This document shows, one piece after another, positions 33,217-44,351 of a DNA stretch of 64,000 bases (its first letter is position 1; each line of letters starts with the position of its first letter). A model generated the notes under the pieces. It saw only the letters and a program-made list of their open reading frames with translations, did not search any database and had not been told where the DNA came from. Position numbers and translations under genes: made by a program. The DNA is from Xenoacremonium recifei (lineage: Eukaryota; Ascomycota; Sordariomycetes; Hypocreales; Nectriaceae): positions 806,001 to 870,000 of the forward strand of contig WOFQ01000001.1 in NCBI GenBank assembly GCA_012184525.1, given 5' to 3'.

Positions 33217-34671
33217 ATGACCAACTCAGCAATCATGGGCACACGAAATCTTCGCAAGAGAAAGGCAGATGCGACCATGAGGCCTCAGCCCAATAAAAAG
33301 GCCTTAAAGAACCCCAAAAGCGAAGCCGCGGGTGTCGACGTGCTGCCACACAACCTTGGCCCAGTCTTCAATTCTCAACAGTTGCCTGAGATGAAGAAAG
33401 AAGACATGATCAAAATTGAAGATGGTTTGCAGGGCCTACATGCACCAGAGTCGATCAGTCCATTACATGAAGCAACAGAAAATACAGCTCAGCCGCAACG
33501 GATACTTCGATCTCGGCGGTCAGTCGCAAGACCTCTCTACACCGAGCCAGAGGACGAGTTCTCAGACGAGAAGAGCCGGTTTAAGAAATCGCCCAAGAAA
33601 TCCCGTTCTAAGAGGGAAACGATCAAGAGCGACTCGCACCAAGACGTGGAGGCTGAAAGCAAGCTCCCACACAAGAGCCCGAGGAAGTCGAAGGCAAATC
33701 CATATGGGTTGACACCCGGTATCACGCCATTTCCCGACTGGGAAGCTCCTTCAGCCCAAGATTGCGAAGATGTGTACGCTCTCTTGGCAAAAATTCATGG
33801 CCAAGCCAAAGCCCCCAACAAGATCCCAGCTCCCTCTCTGGAAGTCTCTGGGTGCGGCGAGGTTCCGTCTGTTCTTGATGCCATGGTTCGTACGCGACTC
33901 AGTGCGCACACTTCCTCGTCAAACTCGAGTGCTGCATTCAGAGGCCTAGTGGACAAATTTGGCACGGTCAAAGAAGGCATTGGAAAGGGAAGCGTCGACT
34001 GGGACAAGGTACGACTGGCACCTGTTGGCGATATTGTGCAGGCGATAAAATGCGGCGGACTGGCCCAAATCAAGGGCAAGGATATCAAGAATATCCTCGA
34101 AATGGTGCATCAGGAGAACAAGGTACGAAGAGACGCATTCCTGGCAGAGAAAGAGACGGGCAAACCAGCGTCTGTGATCGGAGCCCAGGCAAAGACTCAA
34201 GGGCAGAAAGATTTGGAGATCATGAAGACCCAGGAGAACGTTTTGTCTCTGGATCACATCCATGGCATGCTGCCCGACGAAGCAATGCAAGAGCTGATAA
34301 AATTTCCCGGGATCGGAGTCAAGACGGCATCCTGTGTCATCCTATTCTGCCTCCAGCAGCCGAGTTTTGCAGTTGATACCCACGTTCACCGCCTGTCAGG
34401 ATGGTTGAAGTGGATTCCTCCCAAGGCAACAAGGGACGAAGCTTTTAGCCATCTCGAAGTACGCATACCGAATCACCTCAAGTATGGCTTGCACAAACTA
34501 TTCGTGCAGCATGGGCGGAGCTGTATAAGATGTCGGGCAAACACTACCAAAGGGACCGAGGAATGGAATGATGCTGAATGTCCACTTGAAGATGTTATAG
34601 ATCGTGTAGGAAAGAGGCAGAAGGCAGGAAGTGGAAGCAGCCGCAAGAAGGTGAAAGAGGAGGAGGATTAA
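33217..34671 (+). CDS. HhH-GPD superfamily base-excision DNA glycosylase
   Basis: Single exon; 484 residues from the ATG at 33217 or 478 from 33235 (MGTRNLRKRKADATM). The N-terminal 200 residues are Lys/Ser-rich with nuclear signals (RKRK, KKSPKKSRSKRE). The catalytic domain has the helix-hairpin-helix LIKFPGIGVKTASCVI, with the endonuclease III-type lysine (K363), and FAVDTHVHRL with the catalytic aspartate (D381). The K-to-D spacing of 18 equals that of E. coli Nth, so glycosylase/lyase activity is expected. The C-terminal Cys pattern C-x2-C-x14-C has only three cysteines, unlike the four-Cys iron-sulfur cluster of Nth. Plant 5-methylcytosine glycosylases (DME/ROS1) belong to the same superfamily; the substrate here is unknown. 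Confidence 0.87.
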   Translation: MTNSAIMGTRNLRKRKADATMRPQPNKKALKNPKSEAAGVDVLPHNLGPVFNSQQLPEMKKEDMIKIEDGLQGLHAPESISPLHEATENTAQPQRILRSRRSVARPLYTEPEDEFSDEKSRFKKSPKKSRSKRETIKSDSHQDVEAESKLPHKSPRKSKANPYGLTPGITPFPDWEAPSAQDCEDVYALLAKIHGQAKAPNKIPAPSLEVSGCGEVPSVLDAMVRTRLSAHTSSSNSSAAFRGLVDKFGTVKEGIGKGSVDWDKVRLAPVGDIVQAIKCGGLAQIKGKDIKNILEMVHQENKVRRDAFLAEKETGKPASVIGAQAKTQGQKDLEIMKTQENVLSLDHIHGMLPDEAMQELIKFPGIGVKTASCVILFCLQQPSFAVDTHVHRLSGWLKWIPPKATRDEAFSHLEVRIPNHLKYGLHKLFVQHGRSCIRCRANTTKGTEEWNDAECPLEDVIDRVGKRQKAGSGSSRKKVKEEED

Positions 34672-35533
34672 GGCGACGCGATGAAATGGTCATGTACAAT
34701 ATGCATGTAGGGCGGATGACTTGGCAGAACCTATGACGGTAGTTTGGGATGCATCTCTTTCCCTTTCGAGAAAATTCGATTCATCGTGAGGTTGCTTGCT
34801 TTTTCATGGTATTAAAAGAGAATCTGGAAGATTAACCCGGGAATTTGAGTAAACCCGCCATATGGCTAAGTCATGGCTAACGTACGGATTCATACGAAGC
34901 CTTTAGGCTGGGCGGATTGGCGCGTATTGAAACGATGACGGAGTGCTAGAAAAGGCGCCACGCACGGGCCACTTCCATTAAACCCCCTGCCCTGCCAACG
35001 CGGCGCGCGTGTCGGAAGGAGCGACCTTGAAGCTTCCTTCCTTCGGAATATCCACTGGCATTAAAACATTATTTTCTGCCGAGCTCAAGCCAACTTGGAG
35101 CTCGCACAAACAACAGCCGAACGAGTCTGCGACTCAGAATCGGCACTGACATGCGCAAGGAGGTGTCCTCTTCTTTTAATTCTTCACACCTTCTTCATTC
35201 ATCTCCGACCCAGAGGTGATCCCTGCAGTTGTAGCCTTTGATCTTCTGGTCGGCTGGCGAACAAAGGCTGCGTGCAAACCAAGCCGCGAGACCTTGCAGG
35301 GCTCACCTCGTCTGGGGTGCATTGTTATTCTTGACCCAGCATCCTGTTTCGGAGCCCTCGATTCACCGAGCTGCCTACACACCCATCGAAGTCAATTGCA
35401 CCCCGACTTTGCCTTCGCTTCCCTCGCATGCCACGCCCCACGTTGTCGATGAACGAATGCTCCCTTCCACTACGCAACTTCTCGCACCTGTGATCGATCC
35501 GAGAGATGCAGCGCAGTAGCACCTCCCGAAATC
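34672..35533. other. Intergenic; upstream region of SEN1
   Basis: The 3' flank of the glycosylase gene and the leader of SEN1. Short open frames on both strands near 35180-35520 are not supported. No RNA gene recognised. Confidence 0.45.
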
Positions 35534-38500
35534 ATGTCAGATTTTAACGAAGAGCTGGGCAAGTGGTTTGCAGAGCTCGAAAAATACCCGGCGGAGAACC
35601 ATCTTCTGTGTCCGAAGCTTGACGATGACGATTGCGAGAACTACGCCGCCCTCGACGACCCTGACTCTAGTATCTCCCTCGAGGAGAAGAAGCGACGCAT
35701 CGAAGACGGAGCAAAACGGATCGAAATCACATACTGGAACAGCCTCATCTTCGGCTTTGACAAGCAATATGCCGGGAACTGGTTGGCTGAGTTCTCTAAG
35801 CGACTGGAGGATTGTCTCAAGAAGTGCTCCGACTGCGTGCTGAACTGGCATATGAAGCGCAAGGCACACCTTGACAAATTTGCAGAGTATGTACACGCTA
35901 TCTGTCTCAAGGATGTGCTGACCTCTTTGTAGAAAATGGAACTCCGAGGTTGTGGATCAGATCCAAGAAGTTTTCGATCGTTTAGACATCAGCCGGATCG
36001 ACGAGAACCTCAAATGGGCCAAATCCTTCATAGAGAAGATCGAGGCTACTGGCACGGCATTCAAGAAGTCCCAGCTTGGGGATCGCCTTGCAGAAGTCCA
36101 CATCACCGTCTATGAAGCGCTTTGTTGCGTCCCGTACATGACCGAGCCCGACCAAAGGGCGACTTTCCAATATGTTTTTCGACGGTTACAGGGCAAGACG
36201 TACCTTAAGCTGGGAACTAAGCATCCCCTGCCCGGCATGACATACTTCATGTTTGATGAAAGGAACGAAGATCGCCGTCGTTGGGCCACGGAGAACTGGA
36301 AGAATCTCGACACCAGCGCCATGTCTGTAGAGCAGTTCGACTGGGCTGTCAGCGGAGGTTTGGTCAAGGCAATGGACGACGTCAACAGGAAGGACCTTAC
36401 TCAGCCTACTGCCGAGATATATCTCGACATCGAACGGTTTTGGCAGGGCATGGAAGAGGTTTTGCGGACCATGAGCGGCGACCTCATTCTCAACCGTCTC
36501 CGAAGTCTTGAACTGAGGCCCGGATGCCCTCATATCTATGACCTGCTCTTTCGTCACATACATTGCAACGCAGAGGGAGTTCTCGTCGTCTCGATTAGAG
36601 TCCTGACTTGTTTTCTAAGGAAGTCACCCAAGGCTTTCTGGGATGTCATCGGCGATGCCCGACCTAATGTCATTGCAGACCTGATCTTTGCGAGCCCCGT
36701 TTACAAGAGCCTATTACGGCAATCCCTGGATGACTGTTGGACTGGGTTTGATGCCGGATCTTCTTGCGTCCCCTTCCCAACCTCATGGGTTGATCCATGG
36801 CTTCAGTCACTGGGCAAGGATCGAAGATATGATGCTTGCGAAGTATTAATGCACACACTCTTCGAATTACTAGCAAAAGATGACAGCATCGGTGAGCCAG
36901 GCCAGGCTGCTTGCATTAGAGCTGGTTTTGATGCCTTCTACTTCACCATCGCCACTTTCCTCGACGCAGACGCCAAGATCGGTGTCGGGACTACGCATCT
37001 CTACGCCAGCTGTGCCTTCAATCTCGTCATGAAATATAAGGATCTCATCCTTCGGAACTTACGGCCTCCCAAGGGCAGTTTCCAGGGCTGGCAGACTTTC
37101 CAGGTTGCCATTGCTGCGAAGAAGGTCATGCAAGCAGCCATGAAACTGGATATGAAGATGTTCTCCGAAGAGTTTGCTGCACTACAAGACGGGAAACAAT
37201 TCCAATCCACAGTCACACGAAATTCCGCTACTTTCTGGGAAGGGGTTGTGGAGATGTATGACCGCTCGGCAGAACAAGTTGATCTGGCAAGAGACATCCT
37301 CTTGTCCATGGAACCACTGATCGGAGTGGAACAGATCAGGCCGCTGAAGAACAGTGGCCAGTTGAATGACTGCAGCAAGCTCTTCAACAAAGCTCTGTCA
37401 GCTACAATTGAAGTTCTCAGCCGTACTTTAGGCAGGATGGGTCAGTTGGACGATGCGGATCTCAACATGTTATTCAACAACCGACTTGCTTTTCAAGATA
37501 CTATTGGCCTCTCAGTCCACGGCGAGTCAGATCTTGCGGAAGCAGCATCTGAACTGCTGAAGGGATGGACCGGGGAGTTATCACCTAGCGGAGCTTTTGA
37601 GCAGATGTCTCAGCTACATCCAGACCAAACACTTTCCTCGATTGTTTGGTCCTTAGAACGAGTTCTACGACCACCGAACCCCTGGGGACCAATTAGGCCA
37701 ATTCTTAACATGAGTAGAGACATTCTGCGTGGCCTGACAGATCCATCATCAGGAGTTTTGCGAGTCAAAACATTGAGCTCTATGTCGGCAGCCAAAGTTC
37801 TCCGCTGGTGGAATGAGCAATGGCGCTTCGTTTCTACTGCCTGCAGGAACATTGAGTCATGGTCCCGCTATATCCAGAACACCATTATGCAAGAATTTTG
37901 TCGTGAGATCATGGAACTTGCAGAAGCTCTTGTGGCCGAAGACGGCTTGATCACGTCGGCAATTTCCAAATCTCAGGGGAAGAGCGAGAAAGAAACCATG
38001 GTGCAGATTCTCGGACCGGCAAAACAGCACTTTGCGGGCATGGAAAACATGATCAGGCTTAAGGATAGGTGGCTGGTAGATGTCACAGTACGCGTCCTGT
38101 GCAAAATCCTGACCCGTCTCCGGGAAAATAATCTCGAAATCCACCCGGGATCCCGAAAGCTCATCACAGATGCCTGTCTACCCACCTCCGTTCCTGGCAA
38201 ATATGTTCGATCGACCAACTTGACTGATCAACAACGAGCTGAGTTGCTGCAAGCACTGGGCCAAACGGACGACGAGGTGCAGATCGTCCAACTCGGTGTT
38301 GCTACTCCTGCTTCCGCCAAGACTAAGGATAAGGTCAAGAAGCAGAGCAAACTTGATTTGGATGCTTGGTCCAAAACGTCAAGCTCTGGCACGTCTTCTA
38401 AGACGTCTCGGTCCAACCGTGACGATGTTCTGGAACTAAGCAAGTCCATTGATAGTCCTATCCTGAAGCAGATTGAGGCACGACAGGCTAGAGCCAAAGC

Positions 38501-41500
38501 CAAAGCCCTGGTGCCCGATCAGAAGGAGATCTCTGCTTTGAAAGAGAGGCGAGCAAGGGAGAAGGCAGAAAAGCAAAGGCGAGATGCCGAAATCATTGCT
38601 AGGGCGAAACAACTCAGAGGCGAGACGGTTCCAGGCGAAGGATCTGGTCTTCTTGGCTTGGGCCACCTGGGCAAAGACCACACGAGAAGCGAAATCATGG
38701 TCAATAGTTCCGATGAAGAGTCTGAGCTAGATGATGACTCTGATGAGGATAATGAGTTGGCTGCTCTAAGTACGGGTAATTCCAAAGCCCTCGACGAAAA
38801 CGAGAGGCGTCGACAAAAAGCTTTGCGGGACAAGCTGAGGAGGCCTGTGAAGAAGGTCCGGCAACAGCGATCCGTCAAGGAGATGAGAGCTCGACTTATC
38901 CCTCCTATGGACCGCCTTCACAACATAATTCTCGCCTGGGATATTTTTCATAAGGGTAACGACCCCCCGAACGGCCCTGTAGCATCCTCGGTGGCTACGA
39001 AGTACATCAACCCCAAATCCTACCAAGAAACCTTTCTTCCTTTGCTTGCTTCCGAGGCTTGGCGATCCTTTGTTACTTCGAAGGATGAGGTCACATCCCA
39101 GCCTTTCGGAATGAAGATTGCTAGTCGTGCTAGCGTCGATAGCTATTTGGAGGTCACATTTACTATGCCAGTCGTCCAGAGCAAGGATCGTGGCGTATCT
39201 GAGGGTGACATCGTCCTGGTTTCTGAGTCTGATGATCCTCTGAACGAGCGAGTAGCGAGACACTGTCTGGCGCGCATTCATCGCATCACGTACAAGAGAG
39301 AAATGATCGAGGTGACGTATCGTGTAGCTTCACGCGGAAACTCCCTTTCTCAGTCCCTCACGCCTGGTAACACCGTCCATGGCGTGAAAATCACCAACAT
39401 GACCACTATCGAGAGAGAATATGCTGCCCTTGAAAGCTTGCAGTATTATGATCTCATGGACGAAATCCTACAGGCCCAGCCTTCCCCCATCCTCCGCTAT
39501 GGTGACGAGAAGATTGCTGATTGTATGGAGAATTACTCGCTCAACCGTGGTCAGGCAACGGCTGTCCTCGGTGCACATGACAACGATGGGTTCACACTGA
39601 TTCAGGGGTAAGAAGTTGGTCATGATAGTTAAAGCTCCGACTAACATGTTTTATAGACCTCCTGGAACAGGAAAAACCAAAACCATCGTGGCAATGGTTG
39701 GAACTTTGCTTTCAGAGCAGTTGAGCCAAATGGGAGGCGCTGGGGTGCCTGTTCATGCTGCCCTCCGACCGAATGGTGCTCCCGCAGGCCCAAACCAGAC
39801 TCGTTCCAAGAAACTTCTAGTCTGTGCTCCCAGTAACGCTGCTGTCGATGAATTGGTACTTCGATTGAAGAGCGGCGTCAAAACCATCAGCGGCAAGACC
39901 AAAAACATCAATGTGCTTCGATTGGGCAGAAGTGATGCCATCAACGCAGCAGTCAAGGATGTTACTCTAGATGAGTTGGTAAAGGCACGTCTCGAGGGCG
40001 ATACCACCAGGGACAAAGCAAGAGCGGACAGAGAAAAACTCCATGAAGACGCTGGAAAAATCAAAGACGAATTGGCCCTTCTGCGACCCCGGCTGGAAGC
40101 AGCGCGAGGCGATGAAGATCGGGCCTTGTACAACAATCTGTCCCGGCAGTTTGACGACTTGAAGAGACGCCAAATCCAGATCGGAAAGCAGATTGATTTG
40201 AACAAGGAGGGCGGCAACTCCGTTGCGAGAGAGATGGAGATGCGTCGGCGTCAAGTCCAGCAAGAGATTCTTAACTCGGCACAGGTTCTTTGCGCCACAC
40301 TAAGTGGTTCTGGTCATGAGATGTTCCGAAATCTCGATGTCGAGTTCGAAACGGTCATCATCGACGAGGCTGCCCAGTGTGTGGAGTTGAGCGCCTTGAT
40401 CCCACTCAAGTACGGATGTTGCAAGTGCATTCTCGTTGGTGATCCCAAGCAGCTTCCTCCTACCGTGCTGTCTCAATCTGCTGCTAGATTTGGGTACGAT
40501 CAGAGTCTGTTCGTTCGCATGCAGCAAAACCACCCCAATTCTGTCCATCTCCTGGATATGCAGTATCGTATGCACCCAGAGATCAGCGCCTTTCCCAGCA
40601 GAGAATTTTACGAAGGGCAACTACAAGACGGACAGAACATGGGAGAATTGCGACAGCAGCCATGGCATGACAGCGCATTGCTTGGACCGTATCGTTTCTT
40701 CGATGTGCAAGGTGTCCAGGAGCGTGGTCACAAGGGTCAGTCGCTTGTCAACGTGAGAGAACTTGAAGTCGCACTCCAGCTCTATGACCGGTTCAGCAAA
40801 GAATACCGCGACTGCGATCTGACCAACAAGATCGGTATAATCACACCTTATAAAGCTCAGCTTTTCGAGCTACGGAGACGCTTCACAACTCGCTACGGAG
40901 AAGGCATCACAAAGATCATCGAATTCAATACGACCGATGCCTTCCAGGGTCGAGAATGTGAGATCATCATATTTTCATGCGTTCGAGCTAGTTCTACGGG
41001 CGGCATTGGATTCATGACCGACATTCGACGTATGAACGTCGGGTTGACACGTGCCAAATCGTCGCTATGGATCCTTGGTGACTCTAGGGCGTTGGTGCAA
41101 GGCGAATTCTGGAAGAAATTGATCGAGGACTCACAGGCTCGGGATCGGTATACCAAGGGCGATATCCTCTCCATGTTCCGGCGACCTTTGGAGAAAGCCC
41201 GGGCGGGTGCTTACAAGCCTCCAGTGCAGAATGCGGCTGTTGCAAGAGTTGCAGATTCGACGACAGGAAACGATTCGGATGTGGAGATGCAGGACGCTCC
41301 TCCGTTGGCGAGAAGATCGGGCTCAACTTCACGATCAGAGTCTCCCCGAGACGCACGAGACGCACGAGACGCAACCAAAATTCCTGGGCTGGGCATGTCT
41401 CGAGGGTCAGATGTAGTACCCCGTTCAGGAGGGCCTCCCATGATTCATACGTCGGCCGAAAAGGCATCAAGCTCAGAAGGCAAGAAAAGAGCACTGGATG

Positions 41501-41967
41501 GTCCAGAGTCGAATCAGCCTGGTACCAAGAGGGTATGTCAAGAAGCAAGCAGTGGCTTGCCAGTCACCACCAATCCCTATCCCCATATCTCTAACACCAC
41601 CATAGATAGCCAACGAGAAGGCACGCGGGGGACTGATGGGCAAATTCGGAGCCCCCAAAGCACCCCGAGGTCTCAAACCAGTGAAGCCACCGACAGATCC
41701 ATCAGCCATGTCAGTGTTGGGGATGATACCCCCGGAACGACCGCCCCCGATACCGACGGATCCGACTCCGACGAAGACATCGAGTGGATTGACGTCTTAC
41801 CAGCCCAGTGATTCGGGACCACCCAAGGTTCGCAGATCGATCTCCTTTTTTAATTTGGCGAGTTGAGCTAACCGTGAGATCAGCCACCTCAAAGACCCTT
41901 GCCGCCCCCAGGGCAACGAAAGAAGGCCAAGACGAGCCTCTTCGTACCGAGAAAGAGGTTACAATGA
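35534..41967 (+). CDS. SEN1: Sen1 (senataxin) superfamily 1 helicase
   Basis: Exons 35534-35886, 35933-39607, 39657-41532, 41606-41827 and 41884-41967 give 2069 residues; every phase agrees. A large alpha-helical N-terminal domain (about 1-800) is followed by a basic/acidic linker, then the SF1B helicase. Walker A GPPGTGKTK is split by intron 2. Then VIIDEAAQCVELS, GDPKQLPPTV, QYRMHPEIS, DAFQGRECEIIIFSCVR and MNVGLTRAKSSLWILG. Exons 4 and 5 supply the family tail: RIANEKARGGLMGKFGAPKA, then PPGQRKKAKTSLFVPRKR. If the last introns are missed, the frame still stays open and gives false ends. Sen1 ends non-coding transcription, resolves R-loops and protects replication forks. Confidence 0.92.
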
Positions 41968-44351
41968 AGCAGGCGGCCTTTGTATTGTATCATATTCATT
42001 CAAGTGTATGTAACTAGAATTCACATACTGTAGACAGGGAAGGGCATATAGGCGTTGGGAGAGATTTTTCTTTTTTTTTTTTTACTGCGTCGACAGCCTT
42101 GGCGACAGGATTGTTCTCCGATCTATGAATAGGGAGGATGCCATGGTTATGGGTCATGGCCATATGAGTTCGGCTTTGCAAAATGAGTGGTCATTTTGGG
42201 GGGCATTGGAGGCACATGAACTGGAGTTGGGTATGCTCGCTAGGAGGTCTGGATGAGGACTAAACTCGCCCGTCTCAGGAGACACTCGTAGTAGGAGACA
42301 GACGAACTCCGTAGGCCTCAATCTTGGACCTTTGAGTGGAGAATGTAGGAACAATCCTGACGGGGCGGCCTCGGAGGCGCTCTGGAATCGGGATGGCGGC
42401 CTCGAGATGGCCAGAGACTCGACACTATCCAACAATTCTTGAACTCTGGCCTAGATCCCGTTTCAGGGTCCGCGTGCAAGTTTGTGAACGGTCTCGGGGT
42501 AGTCATGTGATTCGCGGGTTGACGTTTAGGTTCCTCCCGCTTCGTGTAGGACGTTGAGCTACCTGCCAACCTTAACTAATCATGACAACGACATCATCAT
42601 GGATCAAGGGCATCACAAGACCCTCATTGTCTCGCAACAAGGAATGGCTGGATTTCCCTATGCAGAGACGTGCATCCTCTTTGGGCGGCCCTATCGATTG
42701 ACGAGAGATGCTTGGTTGCATCGCCGTATGCAGGGCGGTAGATCTTTCACCTCCCAGGCTCCCCCTACATGACGGCTGAGGATTGCGAGGGTCCTGAGGG
42801 GCTGGTTGGTGCTGGGCGAGAAGCGGCGGCAGGGCACCATGACGAATCGGACGACGCAAAATGAAGATCGCTGCGCTGGCTCGACGTGCTGCCGAGAAGG
42901 CTTTTCAGCGCGGGCGAGGCCGCTAAGGCCCGGTCAAGTAGGGGATCAGCGGGTGGCGCCCGGAAGACAGCTGGTGATGTCTCACTTGCAGCGGACGGAG
43001 GCTGGCTAGTTGGCTAGCTGGGTCAGACAGCGAGGAGAGACGGAGACAGAGACGTCAGGCACCGGGAAGGGTTGCTGGCCATCTTTGACCGGGAACACGA
43101 ACCCGAGAGGGAGGGAGTCGACAAGCACAGGGTTCTCGGAGAGGAACACACGGAGGGAGCTTGTGACAGCTGAGGAGGATTGGATTGAGTGAGTGTCACC
43201 GCTCGGCACTTGCACCGCAGCACCAGCAGCCTCATGTTTCCGAGCAAATTGAGGCCGGCAGCAATTTCGCTGGGCCAATGGCAACCCTGCCACTCCGGGG
43301 GATGCTGGGCCACACCCCCATGTCCTGGCAAACAGGCGAGCGGCTGGCTCAGATTTGCTTTTTGCCAGCTGCTGCTGTGCTGGACACACGCATCTGGACC
43401 TAGACGTGACCTTGCAAAAGCAATCTCCTCCAGTACCCATGGCCTCGGGATGTGATCCTCGTCACGGTTGGGGTGGGAGTCTAAGGAAACGAAACGAAAC
43501 CAATTTCAACACCAAACATGCCACCAACGTCACGGGGAACTCGACAGGGAACAGGCAGGATGCATCTCAGTGTCAGTGTCCCTCTGGTCCCTCCGGTCTG
43601 GCAGGCCCCGGATCCCGAGCGATTGGACGCGTTGACACTGGCGCCGCTATGATCTCAATGCGCATCGCGAGCTAGGCCAGCCAGCAGACAGCCGGCTGGA
43701 GACTCCAACAGCCTAACAGGAGACCCCCAGCCCAGCCCCGTCAAAGCCGGCGAGCTAACAGCAGGCCGGTCGAGCTGTAGCGGCACTTGGGCCAGTGGCG
43801 CCAACTTGCAACAGGGGGGACCGGTCTGCGAAGTGACGGCATGGCTTTGAAACCCAGCTCTGGAGCTTAAGACTGCTGCCGTCAAGCTGGGCTGGCGAGC
43901 AGGCCCCCGGTCGTCGTGGGCATGTTGGGGGTGAGCACTTCTCTTCTCATCTCATGACAGATCTGCTTTACTCTTACAAGCACCTCATCTCAGACTCCCC
44001 AGACTCAGGAACGTGTTCGTCGTGAGAATTGGCGGCCTGCAGCTCTCCGTCCCGTCCTGCGGCTAGCCGAACCGTCTGCTTGTCTGACGATCTCGCATCC
44101 AGGACCACCTCACCTCGCTGGAGCTCCTGAACTCACTCAGGCCAGAAATACGAAAGGATCGACATTGAAGGTCAGACAAGACAAGAACACACGACAGCTT
44201 CAAGGAGCGTCGCCCTCGTGGGTAATTGACCGTGGTGCTGACTGAGACAGTTCCGTTTCATGGATGCAAGCACGTCGTACATCAACCTCGCATAGGCGAC
44301 GGGTACCTGCTGCTGGGCTGGGCATCAGCTGTTATTAAAAGAAAGCCCGGC
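41968..44351. other. Long GC-rich region upstream of the coiled-coil protein gene
   Basis: 2.4 kb without a supported gene. A run of 17-18 T lies at about 42066-42083. From 42800 the DNA is GC-rich with many CAGC, GGCC and CTGGCC words and no long open frame with protein texture. It probably holds the 3' end of SEN1 and a long promoter/leader; a non-coding RNA is possible but not shown. Confidence 0.4.
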
